Below, one piece after another: positions 19,367 to 28,594 of a DNA stretch of 64,000 bases. The notes under the pieces are model-generated. The model was given only the letters and a program-made list of their open reading frames with translations, was not told the origin of the DNA and made no database searches. The DNA lies in the NCBI GenBank assembly GCA_041392625.1, contig JAWKLR010000008.1, positions 62,001 to 126,000 on the forward strand, given 5' to 3'. The position numbers and the translations under genes are program-made. The stretch comes from M3007 sp041392625. GTDB lineage: Bacteria; Bacteroidota; Bacteroidia; Chitinophagales; Saprospiraceae. Numbering within the stretch: position 1 is the first letter of the stretch; every line of letters begins with the position of its first letter.

Positions 19367-19374
19367 TACCTTTG
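19367..19374 (+). promoter_or_regulatory. Bacteroidota -7 promoter element
   Basis: TACCTTTG fits the TAnnTTTG consensus of the Bacteroidota primary sigma factor. It ends 20 bases before the ATG of the dehydrogenase gene. Confidence 0.6.
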
Positions 19375-19394
19375 CGGCACTATTTGAAGCACTT

Positions 19395-20560
19395 ATGAAG
19401 ACCTCAATTGGAATATTAGGAGCAGGAGCAATGGGCAGTGGAATTGCTCAGGTTGCAGCTACTGCCGGCCACCCTGTTGTGATGTGCGACAACCACATTC
19501 CGGCATTGAACAAAGCCAAGCAAAGCATTCGGGCGTCTCTGGATAAAGCAGTGGCAAAAACAAGATGACGGAAGCCGATGCCCAGGCTGCATTTGAACGC
19601 ATTTCGTTTTCAGATCATGGCAGCGATTTTCGGGATTGTATACTGGTCATTGAAGCCATCATAGAAGAATTAGAGCCCAAGCAAATTGCATTTAAAAGTA
19701 TGGAAGCCGTGGTATCCCCGGATACTATTTTAGCGAGTAATACTTCTTCTCTTTCCATTGCAGCCATGGGCGCTCACCTCAAGCATCCAGAGCGCATTAT
19801 CGGCGTGCACTTTTTCAATCCTGCACCATTGATGCGTTTGGTTGAAATTATTCCTGCAGTACAGACGGATCAAGGGGTAGTTGAACGTACACAAGCACTC
19901 ATCGACAGTTGGGGCAAAACCACCGTATTGGCAAAAGATACACCCGGGTTTATTGTCAATCGGGTTGCCCGTCCATTTTACGGGGAAGCACTGCGTATTC
20001 TGGATGAAGGACTGGCCGATGCGGCAACCATCGACTGGGCAATGCGTGAGTTGGGCGGGTTCAGGATGGGCCCGTTTCAATTGATGGATTTTATTGGAAA
20101 TGACATCAACTACACGGTTACCGAGACGGTGTTTAAGGCATTCTATTATGATCCGAGGTATAAGCCATCTTTTACACAAAAGCGACTTGTTGATGCTCAA
20201 TATCTGGGCCGAAAAAGCGGTCGTGGCTTTTTTAATTATGCGGAAGGGGTTGAACCACCGGCACCCAATACCGACCCGGAGTTGGGTTGGGAAATCGTGC
20301 ATCGAATTTTGTGTATGCTGATTAACGAAGCGGCCGAGGCGCTGTACCTGCGGATTGCCAACAGGGAAGATATTGACCTGGCAATGACCAATGGGGTGAA
20401 CTACCCCAAAGGACTGTTGGCATGGGCCGATGAAATAGGAATAGAAACTGTTGTTTCCCGACTGGATGCCTTGTATGTGGAATATCTGGAAGACAGATAT
20501 CGTTGCTGCCGATTGCTACGGAAAATGCACCGCGAACAAAAAACGTTTTATCCCTCCTAG
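19395..20560 (+). CDS. 3-hydroxyacyl-CoA (3-hydroxybutyryl-CoA) dehydrogenase, one-base frameshift
   Basis: NAD-dependent oxidation of L-3-hydroxyacyl-CoA. The N-terminal Rossmann motif is GILGAGAMGSGIAQVAA. Further motifs: NTSSLSI, HFFNPAPLMRLVEII, KDTPGFIVNRVARPFYGEALRI and GPFQLMDFIGNDINY. The frame breaks at the A5 run at 19556-19560: a sixth A gives A-K-N-K-M-T-E-A-D-A-Q, the expected family sequence, and a 388-residue product. As written, the first part stops near 19568 and the second could start at ATG 19565. I read this as one gene with a probable consensus error. Start chosen at ATG 19395, 20 bases after a promoter box. The thioesterase gene follows. Confidence 0.85.
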
Positions 20561-20583
20561 CAGGGTACTAAAAACTGTTTGGC

Positions 20584-20994
20584 ATGCCAACACCACGTGA
20601 GATTTTTGAAAAAATGTATGCAGAAGATGCCTTCAGCCAATGGCTGGGTATTGAGTTGCTTGATATTGGTCCGGGACGGTGTACTGTAAAAATGCAGGTT
20701 CGGAAAGAGATGCTGAATGGATTTGGTGTTGCCCATGGTGGAATCAGTTTTTCGCTGGCAGACAGTGCCTTTGCCTTTGCGTGCAATTCTCACGGTCGAC
20801 ATGCCGTATCCATTCATTGTACCATTGAGCACGCAGCTCCGATATTTGAAGGAGATGTATTGCATGCGGAGGCCAAAGAAGAAAACCTGGGCAACAGTAT
20901 TTCCAATTATGCTATCCGGGTAAATCGGGCAGATGGTGCAGCTGTTGCCTTTTTCCGTGGGGTGGCATACAGAAAGAAAAAGGAATGGGATTGA
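20584..20994 (+). CDS. paaI: Hotdog-fold acyl-CoA thioesterase, PaaI type
   Basis: A 136-residue hotdog protein. The characteristic helix region VAHGGISFSLADSAFAFACNS contains the HGG and the catalytic Asp of PaaI-type thioesterases. It hydrolyses acyl- or hydroxyphenylacetyl-CoA thioesters in known relatives. Start MPTPREIFEKMYAEDAFSQWLGIEL matches the family N-terminus. It lies 23 bases after the 3-hydroxyacyl-CoA dehydrogenase, the order of PaaH-PaaI in phenylacetate catabolism. No other paa genes are present here, so a general acyl-CoA role remains possible. Confidence 0.85.
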   Translation: MPTPREIFEKMYAEDAFSQWLGIELLDIGPGRCTVKMQVRKEMLNGFGVAHGGISFSLADSAFAFACNSHGRHAVSIHCTIEHAAPIFEGDVLHAEAKEENLGNSISNYAIRVNRADGAAVAFFRGVAYRKKKEWD

Positions 20995-21081
20995 GCCCCG
21001 CGGCTCACCCAATTTTTCAATCAGCAGGCTATTGCGAACCTCCTCAGCAAAAGGAGTGCTCCCATTTTGAACCAATCAATG

Positions 21082-21089
21082 TATTTTTG
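21082..21089 (+). promoter_or_regulatory. -7 promoter element directly before the start codon
   Basis: TATTTTTG fits TAnnTTTG and ends four bases before ATG 21094. A transcript would begin at or beside the start codon. Confidence 0.45.
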
Positions 21090-21093
21090 CAAA

Positions 21094-22446
21094 ATGAAAT
21101 TGCGTCTATTACTCCTGCTGGGGTTCGTTGTGTGGTTGCAGCCACAGGCCCTGGCCTGGCAGACCCAATCAGGTGTTTCGCTGATTTTTGGGTCGCAGGA
21201 TATTTCGTGTAAAGATGCGCAGGATGGAAGCATTCGCTTTGTATTGTTATCAGGGGATGCTCCTGTTATGTATCAATGGGCGAACCAGGCGCAAGGCCTG
21301 TCAGGGAATGGACAGTTGCCTAGTGTTTTTTCCGCAGATACGATTCTCAATTTACCGCCGGGTGATTATGCCTTTACCTTTACAGATGCACTTGGGGTAG
21401 ATACCGTACTCACCGCAATGATATTTGAGCCGGATTTGCTTGTCGGCTCAGTCCAGGTTCTTTCCAATTACAATGGCTATCAGGTAGCATGTGCAAATGG
21501 AATGGACGGTCATATGTTGGCATCCATTCAGGGGGGGACACCGCCATATGCCTACACCTGGTCATCAGGCGAAAACAACGCTGAAGCATTTGCCTTGGCT
21601 CCCGGTCCTGGTATGCTTGAAGTTTTAGATGCTCAATCCTGTCCTTTAAACTTTAGTTTTACCTTGAGTGCACCGCCGCTCCTGAGTTACGTGCTTGATG
21701 TTGTTGGCGAAAAGTGTTTAGGTGAGAACTCTGGTGTAATCTCAATAGAACAATTGCAGGGTGGGGTGCCTCCTTACGCATTTGCTCTGGATGGAGTTCC
21801 AGCCAACGGTCAAATGCATTGGATGAACCTCGTTCCGGGCATCTATCCTGTTGAGGTGCGTGATGCAAATGGCTGTACGCTAACACAGGCTGCTGTGCTG
21901 CCTACCGGACTTGAGTTTGTGTTTGATGCAGGCCCCGACCAGGAATTGTTTACCGGGGATACGCTTGCACTTGCCATCTCGACCGACCGGCCTGTAGATA
22001 CCGTTCTGGTTTTTCCACCGGGAGAAAGTTGGTACCAAAATGGAACCTTGTATGTGTTTCCTCAATTCAGTACAGACTTTTTGATTGTTCCGGTTGATTT
22101 GGATGGGTGCCAGGCTGAAGATGAACTTTATATTCAGATGCACAGAAAACGTTCGGTGTATGCACCCAATGTTCTGTGGCCAGATGCATCCAGAAATGAA
22201 AACCGGTATTTTACGCTCTATGGTGGCGGAGGTATTTCGGGCATCGCATCGCTGGAGGTTTATAATCGGCTGGGGAAGCGTGTGTTTTCAGCAACGAATA
22301 TTCCCATGGGTTCTCCGATTCAGGGTTGGGACGGATATGTGGAGGGCAGCCTTCCTGAGCCGGGTGTTTTTTTGTGGCAAGCGGTGGTTCAATATACCGA
22401 CGGAAGACTTGAGCAGCTTACAGGAGATGTGCTTCTGCTCCGATAA
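21094..22446 (+). CDS. Secreted T9SS cargo with SprB-like repeats and gliding-type C-terminal domain
   Basis: About 450 residues from ATG 21094; a start at 21067 would add nine residues before the signal peptide (LRLLLLLGFVVWLQPQALA). Three SprB-like beta repeats follow, each with GGTPPYAYTWS-type or GGVPPYAF-type cores and an exit such as PGIYPVEVRDANGCTLT. The C-terminus (YAPNVLWPDASRNENRYFTLYGG ... LEVYNRLGKRVF ... GWDGY) is the type B sorting domain of gliding-motility-associated proteins, recognised by the type IX secretion system. Likely a surface-exposed adhesin-like protein. Confidence 0.85.
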   Translation: MKLRLLLLLGFVVWLQPQALAWQTQSGVSLIFGSQDISCKDAQDGSIRFVLLSGDAPVMYQWANQAQGLSGNGQLPSVFSADTILNLPPGDYAFTFTDALGVDTVLTAMIFEPDLLVGSVQVLSNYNGYQVACANGMDGHMLASIQGGTPPYAYTWSSGENNAEAFALAPGPGMLEVLDAQSCPLNFSFTLSAPPLLSYVLDVVGEKCLGENSGVISIEQLQGGVPPYAFALDGVPANGQMHWMNLVPGIYPVEVRDANGCTLTQAAVLPTGLEFVFDAGPDQELFTGDTLALAISTDRPVDTVLVFPPGESWYQNGTLYVFPQFSTDFLIVPVDLDGCQAEDELYIQMHRKRSVYAPNVLWPDASRNENRYFTLYGGGGISGIASLEVYNRLGKRVFSATNIPMGSPIQGWDGYVEGSLPEPGVFLWQAVVQYTDGRLEQLTGDVLLLR

Positions 22447-22537
22447 CAGAATGATTTTCTGACTTTAATTTCCCTCAAAATTTACTTATTGAAAAACTTA
22501 GTGCTCGATTCATAGGATTAGTAGTCCTCGAATCGGC

Positions 22538-22545
22538 TACCTTTG
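22538..22545 (+). promoter_or_regulatory. -7 promoter element directly before the start codon
   Basis: TACCTTTG fits TAnnTTTG exactly and ends five bases before ATG 22550, suggesting a leaderless or near-leaderless mRNA for the TolC-family gene. Confidence 0.6.
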
Positions 22546-22549
22546 CGGC

Positions 22550-23905
22550 ATGAAACGGTTGATTATTTTGATATTCATTTGCGTTGTATCTTTTGATGCA
22601 ACTGCTCAGATAAACGGTGGAGGTGCCCATCCTGTGGCACTCACCGAAGCCTTACGCCTGGCACTTGATAACAGTGCCCAGATAAAAAAATCTGAATTGG
22701 AACGGGAGGGTACCAAACAACGCATCCGCTTGGAGCGCGGAATGAGTTTCCCTCAGGTGGATGCAGGCATTAGCTATGATTACTTTCCTGTTTTGGAAAC
22801 CCAGTTCTTTTCAGGAGAAGGATTTGGACAGGCGGGGGAGTACCTGCCGGTACAAATCGGTCAGCCCTGGCAACTCAATGCGGGGGTTAAGGTGGAACAG
22901 GTATTGTACCACGAAACCGGACGCCGAGCCATGCCTGCTATCGCAGTAACCCGCAACTTATACGATCTGTTGATTGAAAAAAGTGAGGAGGAAGTCTTGT
23001 TTCAAACGGCCTCTCTTTTTTACCAAACTCTTCAGACCCAGCAACTGCTCCGGGCTGTCAATGCAAACATTGAAAAACTGGTTGCTTTGGAGCGAATTGT
23101 GGAATTGCAATTGCAAAATGGATTTGCTATCCCTACCGATGTAAAACGGGTTCAGGTGGCAAAAACGAATCTTGAGACAACCCGTCAGCAATTGTTATCC
23201 GGGATTACCGCATTGCAACAATCCCTGCAGTTCATGTGTGGTGTTCCTTTTGATCAGCCTTTTCAACCTGTTGCTTCTCTGGAAAGCCCTGCTGCCGATT
23301 CAGCTCGCTGGAAAAATCTCCAGTTTACCATGGAGGCAACTACAGATTACAAGTTGATCGAAAAACAAATTGAACTTTACCACATTCAGTGGAAGAGTCA
23401 GCGCGCAGAAGGTTGGCCAACGCTTAGTGCGCATGCCTCCGCATTTTACCGTGCACAGCGGGCAGATTTTAATGTATTGGACCCCAACACACAGTGGTAT
23501 GCAATGGCTACTGTTGGCGTTAAGGTAAAAGTACCCGTATTTGACGGGTTCAGAAGGCACCGGAAGGCTGATTTGCTTCGACTTGAAGAGCAAAAACTGC
23601 AAACAGACCGCAAGCAGCTTATGGGCTACAAACAACTGGAGTACCGACAGGCAGTGGTGGAATTAGAAAATACCTTGCGGCAATTGCGAACGCAGGATCA
23701 GAATGTTTCGCTTGCACGGGAAATAGAAGACAACCTCACGCTTCAATACAAAGAAGGTGTTACCCCGCTTTCGGATGTTTTGAATGCGCAGACTATGTTG
23801 TCGGAAGCAGAAACCAATTACTGGCAGCAGGTTTTTGCCTATAAAATTGCTGTGTTGAAATTGTTGAAGGCTGCCGGGCAGTTGGAGGAGTTGTATAACT
23901 TATAA
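22550..23905 (+). CDS. TolC-family outer membrane efflux protein
   Basis: A 451-residue protein with a signal peptide (residues 1-19, cleavage near ATA-Q) and two outer-membrane-efflux repeats. The long amphipathic helices are seen at about 35-70, 145-215 and 360-430. They include LALDNSAQIKKSELEREGTKQRI, LQTQQLLRAVNANIEKLVALERIVELQLQNGFAIPTDVKRVQVAKTNLE and LARVSL-type tail helices ending YKEGVTPLSDVLNAQTMLSEAETNYWQ. It would form the outer-membrane channel of a tripartite exporter. No inner-membrane pump or fusion protein lies nearby, so its partner is elsewhere. A terminator follows. Confidence 0.88.
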   Translation: MKRLIILIFICVVSFDATAQINGGGAHPVALTEALRLALDNSAQIKKSELEREGTKQRIRLERGMSFPQVDAGISYDYFPVLETQFFSGEGFGQAGEYLPVQIGQPWQLNAGVKVEQVLYHETGRRAMPAIAVTRNLYDLLIEKSEEEVLFQTASLFYQTLQTQQLLRAVNANIEKLVALERIVELQLQNGFAIPTDVKRVQVAKTNLETTRQQLLSGITALQQSLQFMCGVPFDQPFQPVASLESPAADSARWKNLQFTMEATTDYKLIEKQIELYHIQWKSQRAEGWPTLSAHASAFYRAQRADFNVLDPNTQWYAMATVGVKVKVPVFDGFRRHRKADLLRLEEQKLQTDRKQLMGYKQLEYRQAVVELENTLRQLRTQDQNVSLAREIEDNLTLQYKEGVTPLSDVLNAQTMLSEAETNYWQQVFAYKIAVLKLLKAAGQLEELYNL

Positions 23906-23927
23906 CGCTGCGGCAGCATCTAAAAGG

Positions 23928-23966
23928 AACAGGAGCCACCCCGGTTTGGGATGACTCCTGTTTTTT
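23928..23966 (+). terminator. Rho-independent terminator of the TolC-family gene
   Basis: AACAGGAG and CTCCTGTT arms with inner CCC/GGG pairing, followed by TTTT. Confidence 0.8.
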
Positions 23967-23970
23967 GTTG

Positions 23971-24054
23971 TGACCGCGACTGGAGTCGAACCAGCACGTC
24001 CTTGCGAACACTACCCCCTCAAAGTAGCGCGTCTACCAATTCCGCCACGCGGCC
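23971..24054 (-). tRNA. tRNA-Leu (anticodon GAG)
   Basis: 84 bases with a full cloverleaf on the minus strand. The acceptor pairs GGCCGCG with CGCGGTC, and the D arm contains AATTGGTAGA. The anticodon loop is TTGAGGG with anticodon GAG. A long variable arm typical of leucine tRNAs and a TTCGACT T-loop follow. CCA is not encoded. Confidence 0.9.
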
Positions 24055-24120
24055 AATCACTGCTTTTAAAAAGCGAGCGCAAATTTACACTAATTTTTAT
24101 TCTTACAATACATTGCCAGA

Positions 24121-24163
24121 TAAAAAATAGTGCGGGCAAAGAATTTATTTTCTTTGCCCGCAA
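24121..24163 (-). terminator. Rho-independent terminator of dnaJ
   Basis: On the minus strand, GCGGGCAAAGAA and TTCTTTGCCCGC form a 12-base stem followed by an AC-T-A-TTTTTT tail. Confidence 0.85.
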
Positions 24164-24169
24164 AGCTGC

Positions 24170-25335
24170 TTATCCAAAGTAGTCTTTTACTTTTTCAAAG
24201 AACGATTTATCTTCTTTGCCCGGGTTGGGTTTGAAGTTGGGCATGTCCCGCATGGATTCGAGCAATTTCTTTTCCTCGTCGTTCAGTTTCTTGGGTGTCC
24301 ATACATTGACGTGGATCAGTAAATCTCCCTTGCGGTACCCTTGTAGCTCCGGCAATCCTTTTTCGCGTAGGCGAAACAATTTTCCTGATTGCGTGCCAGC
24401 CGGGATTTTAACCCGTGCCCGTCCATCTAGTGTGGGAACTTCAATTTGAGAGCCGAGGGCAGCATCCGCCATATTGATGAATAGTTCGTACACAATGTCG
24501 TTGCCATTGCGCTTGAATTCTTCATGTGGAATTTCTTCGATGGTAATGATCAGATCCCCGGCCGGACCACCTTTTGCGCCAGCATTTCCTTTTCCTGAAA
24601 GGGAAAGTTGAATGCCTTCATGTACCCCTGCCGGGATATCTATTTCGATGGTCTCTTCTCCAAATACCCGTCCATCGCCTTTGCAGACATTGCAACTGGC
24701 TTTAACGGTTTGTCCGCTACCGTTGCAGGTAGGACAAGTGCTTGCAGTCTGCATTACACCAAATGGTGTTTGTGCAATGCGGTTGACCGTTCCTGCACCG
24801 CGACAGGTGCCACAGGTTTCAACAGAGTTGGCATCCCGGGCGCCGGAGCCACCACAGGTATTGCATTTAACCTGTTTGCGAACCTTGATTTTTTTATTGA
24901 CACCAGACGCAATTTCCTCCAGGGTCATTTTTACTTTGATGCGCAGGTTGGAGCCCCGCTGACCGGCAGAGCGTCGACCGCCACCGGAGCGTCGGCCACC
25001 ACCAAAGAATTCGGAGAAGATGTCGTCGGTATCAAAGCCAAATCGGCGCAGGATGTCATCCATTCCCATGCCATCAAAACTGGCGCCGCCGCCGCCCATA
25101 CCATCTACACCGGCATGACCATATTGGTCGTACCGTGCCCGCTTGTTTTCATCGCTCAATACATCATAGGCTTCAGCAGCCTCTTTGAACTTTTTCTTCA
25201 GCGTGTTTGATCCCCGGGGTTTTTTGTCCGGGTGAAATTCAATTGCTTTTTCTGCAGTTTCTTTTTTATTTCATCAGCACTGGCACCTTTTGAGACACCA
25301 AGCACTTCATAATAATCGCGTTTTGGGCTATATTG
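24170..25335 (-). CDS. dnaJ: Chaperone DnaJ, J-domain broken by indels
   Basis: Hsp40 co-chaperone of DnaK. From MSDENKRARYDQYGHAG at 25159 the frame is intact: Gly-rich linker, four zinc-finger CxxCxGxG repeats (CNTCGGSGA, CGTCRGAG, CPTCNGSG, CNVCKGDG), and the C-terminal peptide-binding domain. Upstream, the J-domain is still readable in pieces (KRDYYEVLGVSKGASADEIKK, FHPDK, NPGD, EEKFKEAAEAYDVL). It needs several base insertions or deletions between 25165 and 25335, including extra A in the run before CCCCGGGG. An essential co-chaperone with a destroyed J-domain is unlikely, so sequence error is suspected. Upstream limit approximate. Confidence 0.8.
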
Positions 25336-25362
25336 GACTTAATTTCTCTAAAATCGGTTTAT

Positions 25363-25943
25363 TTATTTGCCAAATTACAACTTTGGCATACCGGATGATG
25401 CGTTCTCCCAGAAAATATCCCGGTTCGACGATGTCCACAATTTGCCTTTAGCGTCTTCAAGAAGCCGCAGGATTTCTGTTTACTGCTTCGTGAAAATCTG
25501 CATTGAAGTCGTCACCTGCTTTGGTGCCAACAGACTTCAGGCCTTTGGCCTCCAGTGTAGTTTTGAGTTTGTTGTGGATAAGGGAAATGCCTTCGGGCAA
25601 TCCCCTCGTTCATTTTATCTGCACGGTCGAAGTCATCCAAAATTGGCAGGAGTGCTGCCATGATGTCGCGTCCGGCAGTGGATATGAGTTCCATGCGTTC
25701 CTTTGCGGTATTCCGTTTGAAGTTTTCAAAATCGGAAAGCAAGTACATGTATTTGCTTTTGGATTCATCCAACTGCTGTTGTAACTCTTCCATTGGATTT
25801 GGTGCATCAGGGGTTTCTTCGGTACCATCTCCTGTATTTTCCTGAGTTTCTTCAACTCCAGTGTCCTTTTGATCTTCTTCCAGGACTTTATTTTCGTTCT
25901 CCGTCATTTCTTGTTTCTTTTTGAAAGGATTTCGAATTGGCAT
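25363..25943 (-). CDS. grpE: Nucleotide exchange factor GrpE, C-terminal part broken by indels
   Basis: GrpE releases ADP from DnaK. From ATG 25943 (MPIRNPFKKKQE; the TTG/ATG upstream adds six residues): an acidic N-terminal tail, then a coiled-coil (MEELQQQLDESKSKYMYLLSDFENFKRNTAKE) and ILDDFDRADK. After ADKMNEG the frame is lost near 25590. The remaining family sequence is still visible in other frames: LIHNKLKTTLEAKGLKSVG, GDDFNADFHEA, KIVDIVEPGYFLGERIIRYAKVVIG. Its stop is TAA at 25363-25365. About four indels are needed. Followed by dnaJ, the usual operon order. Confidence 0.8.
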
Positions 25944-26178
25944 ATGAGTAAGTTTAACCACGCATTGTTGGTGGTTCTGGTTACGCTTCGACCTGCAATT
26001 ATTATGCCCAGGGCTATTGATGTCAATTTGTCAGGGAAATGCGTTCTGTGCACACTCGTTCCAGCCAGGAGTCGGGCAATAGCCAGTTTGCAAGGAGAAA
26101 GCAGCTGCATGAAAATAATCAATAGAAAAGGAGTGAAAACCGACTGGTTACAGGTTTGTGCTCAGGATTTGTCCTATT

Positions 26179-26640
26179 TCACTGGGATGGGGCTTGCTGC
26201 AGCACAACATTCCCTTCCGGGTTTACCAGGAAGGTGGTTGGAATGGAATGCACATTAAACAGTTGTGCCAATTTCCCATCAAACTCCCGGAGATCTGAAT
26301 GGTGATAGGGCCAGTTCATCTGATCCCGTTCGATGGCTCGTTTCCAGCGGTTCTGCCGGTTTCGATGCCAATGCCGTCTCAAATCCTTTTTCATGGTACA
26401 TCTTATACAGTTCAACGAGATGTGGGTTCTCGGCGCACATGGAAGCACCAGGACCCCCAAAAATGGATGAGGACATATTTCCCGTTCAGGTCACTGTTGT
26501 GGAATTGCTTTCCAGTTTGCGAGCCTGCGCTGAATTCAGGGGCTTTTTCTCCGGATGAATACCGAGGCCGGCGGTACCACCATCCGATGCCAAGAAGAAT
26601 TGCAAGTGCCAAAAATCAGTTGAATCTGTTTTGAAGTCAT
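26179..26640 (-). pseudogene. TlpA/ResA-like thioredoxin, frameshifted including at the active site
   Basis: A membrane-anchored thiol-disulfide oxidoreductase. ATG 26640 starts a signal anchor that stays in frame only if one T is removed from the T5 run (giving ALAILLGIGWWYRRPR). Then GEKAPEFSAGSQTGKQFHNSDLNGKYVLIHFWGSWC is in frame. The expected C-G-P-C active site is damaged by two indels near 26445, after which AENPHLVELYKMYHEKGFE resumes in another frame. A third frame carries DLREFDGKLAQLFNVHSIPTTFLVNPEGNVVLQ to the stop. Normal relatives assist cytochrome c maturation or periplasmic thiol balance. Confidence 0.75.
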
Positions 26641-26829
26641 TTTTCAGTGTTTAAAAGCCGCAGATCAATTCATGTAGAACGTAAAGCTGGCGATTCACTT
26701 GTTCGAATGGATGGCTTACATGGAGTAAAGATTATATTCGTTCCGTGAATAGTTCCATGCAAATATACCGGTAGCCTGTTAATTTTGCGCTTCGGTACGG
26801 CGACAAGCGTGTTGCCACAAACTACCTAT

Positions 26830-27700
26830 ATGAATATGTTACGAATATCCTACGCAGATCCCTACAGCGGATTTGCACTACCTCTATACTCGGATCGGTA
26901 GCGCCCCTGCCCGATTGCATTTGCGAGCACAGTAAGTGAGGATGGCGTGCCCAACCTGGCTCCGTATTCGTTTTTTAATGCATTTAGCAGCAATCCACCC
27001 ATTCTTATCTTCTCTACGAATCGCCGTTGCCAACAACACAACCAAGGATACCCTCAAAATGTGAGACACCAAAGAGGTGGTAACAATCGGTGCCGCACAG
27101 CATTGTGCGACAAATGGCGCTGACAAGCATTGAGTTTGGATGCCGGAGCGGAATGAATTTGAGAAAAGCCGGATTAATGGCAATTCCATCAGAAATGGTT
27201 AAGCTGTTTCGGGTCGCTGAAAGCCCGGTCCAGATGGAATGTGTGGTGGAGCAAATATTGCCGCTTAGTGAGGGCGGCTGGTGCAGGAAACCTGGTTATT
27301 TGTCGAATCCTGTTGATGCACATCGAGTGGTGGTAGCCGGTGCTTACGGAAACTGGGGCGAATTGATCCGGGACAAAATTGATCCTTATGGGCCGGATGG
27401 GTCGGTTCTATTATGCCCGTGCTAGTGGGGATGGCAGAGGAGATTGTGCAAAGTGACTGAAATTGGGATTACTTTGAAGCTCCTGCCCAGGTCCTTCGGA
27501 ACAGCAGTAAGTTCTTACAGGAAACAATCTTGCATCTTGCTTCCATTCCCGAATGGCCGGATCAGAATCTGCTACCAAGCAGATTGGTTCATCCGAAAAA
27601 CTCATTGGATGGAGCAAGTTCTGAGCAAATGGCAAGAGTTTTCGCAAAAATGGCACTGGATATGATCAGGCACTTGAGCGCACTTGCTTCGATGGTATAA
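26830..27700 (+). pseudogene. Flavin reductase-like (FMN-binding split barrel) protein, frameshifted
   Basis: Pieces in several frames match the ~290-residue flavin-reductase-like family: PIAFASTVSEDGVPNLAPYSFFNAFSSNPPILIFS near 26905-27015, then TTKDTLKNV and TKEVV. AGLMAIPSEMVK and RVAESPVQMECVVEQILPLSEGG follow near 27165-27275, then GRMGRFYYARASGDG near 27390. The end reads VLTGNNLAS and a C-terminal helix to TAA 27698-27700. At least six indels are needed. The start is uncertain: the first 70 bases do not give a convincing N-terminus. Confidence 0.65.
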
Positions 27701-27761
27701 TGACTTGAAAATATTTTTTAAATTTTTTTTGAAAAACTTGGCAGTCTGAAATTCCAGCGCT

Positions 27762-27769
27762 TATCTTTG
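27762..27769 (+). promoter_or_regulatory. -7 promoter element of the tRNA-like gene
   Basis: TATCTTTG fits TAnnTTTG. A TTG at 27738-27740 lies 21 bases upstream, a good match to the -33 element spacing. A 14-base palindrome CAACGGTACCGTTG (27778-27791) lies between it and the tRNA. Confidence 0.65.
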
Positions 27770-27802
27770 CACCCGCTCAACGGTACCGTTGATAGCAAAA
27801 AA

Positions 27803-27876
27803 GGGCATGATTGTTTCGTTTATTCAGAGCACTGCCCACAAGCAGGGGGTCACAGGTTCGAATCCTGTATCGCCCA
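27803..27876 (+). tRNA. tRNA-like gene, probably tRNA-Val(UAC), 5' half degenerate
   Basis: The 3' half is perfect: GCAG anticodon-stem strand, GGGGTC, T-arm ACAGG-TTCGAAT-CCTGT, acceptor ATCGCCC and A73. The 5' acceptor matches only GGGC, the D-arm is GTTT/GAGC with two wobbles, and the anticodon loop is one base short with no T33 (CTGC-CCACAA-GCAG). A promoter and terminator frame it cleanly. The 3' half resembles Bacteroidota tRNA-Val, which would need a few base changes here. Either a dying tRNA gene or consensus errors. Isotype is inferred, not read. Confidence 0.5.
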
Positions 27877-27885
27877 CAGTTTTAC

Positions 27886-27921
27886 AAAGGAGTTGCATTC
27901 AAACGAATGCAACTCCTTTTT
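27886..27921 (+). terminator. Rho-independent terminator after the tRNA-like gene
   Basis: AAAGGAGTTGCATTC and GAATGCAACTCCTTT form a perfect 15-base stem with an AAAC loop, followed by TT. Confidence 0.85.
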
Positions 27922-28092
27922 CGGTACCGTTTCCCACGTACAGTAATGGCCTTGTTTTTTACTTTTGCGAAAAGAAATACAATATTTCCGCTACCTTTCC
28001 ATACCAAATTAATCGGCCTGTACCTGCCAGGTATCAGGTGTTCAAACTAATTTCCAAACCGGGCTGCTTAGGCCCGATAAAAAACCAGTACA

Positions 28093-28594
28093 ATGAAAAA
28101 GCTGCTATTTTACCACACCGGGGCATTCGTCTTTGTTGCACCCGGTTGTAATAAGGATAATAATGACGAACCAAAAAATGAATTCACATACGATGGTTCT
28201 AAATACTCCCTTTCAAAGGATTTACTGAAGACTTTGGCTCGAATGGGAATGGTACCTTCAGACTGGGATGTTTACCTCACCACAGACGGTGTTACTGTTA
28301 GTGAGGTTTATTGACCGGAGTTGGTAATTTAATTTACCTCGATCTCAATGGGATGAGTTCCTCCGGAATGAGTCTGGTACCTACACCTGGTCTGCTACCC
28401 AGAATTTTGCATTACTGTTGGTGCTACAATGGGTATTGACTTGAATTTTGCTTCGCTGCAAGGCACCTATGAATCTGGTACTATAGGAACAGCCACAGTT
28501 ACTCAGGATGGAACGGAAACCAAGATTGAGTTTAGTTTGACCCTTACCAATGGAACACGGTGAGTGACAGTGGAAAGGAACATTGGAAAATGAT
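28093..28594 (+). pseudogene. Small lipoprotein, frameshifted
   Basis: Starts MKKLLF with a damaged signal sequence and a cysteine in APGCNKDNNDEPKN (acidic export-like stretch). FTYDGSKYSLSKDLLKTL and DWDVYLTTDGVTVS follow. The frame is lost at 28314. Other frames continue with TGVGNLIYLDLNGMSSSGMSLV, then ATMGIDLNFASLQGTYESGTIGTATVTQDGTETKIEFSLTLTNGTR. The pattern matches small Bacteroidota lipoproteins with a Y-D-G-x-x-Y-x-L-S entry and a beta-sandwich ending in a T-x-I-E-F strand. End approximate. Function unknown. Confidence 0.6.

Noticed and set aside
24608..25210. A 200-residue open frame opposite dnaJ
   Set aside because: It runs antisense to the Gly-rich and zinc-finger region of DnaJ, where long mirror frames arise by composition.
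27789..28151. A 120-residue open frame across the tRNA-like gene
   Set aside because: It translates the tRNA 3' half (KQGVTGSNPVSPT) and then the terminator; a known artefact of tRNA regions.
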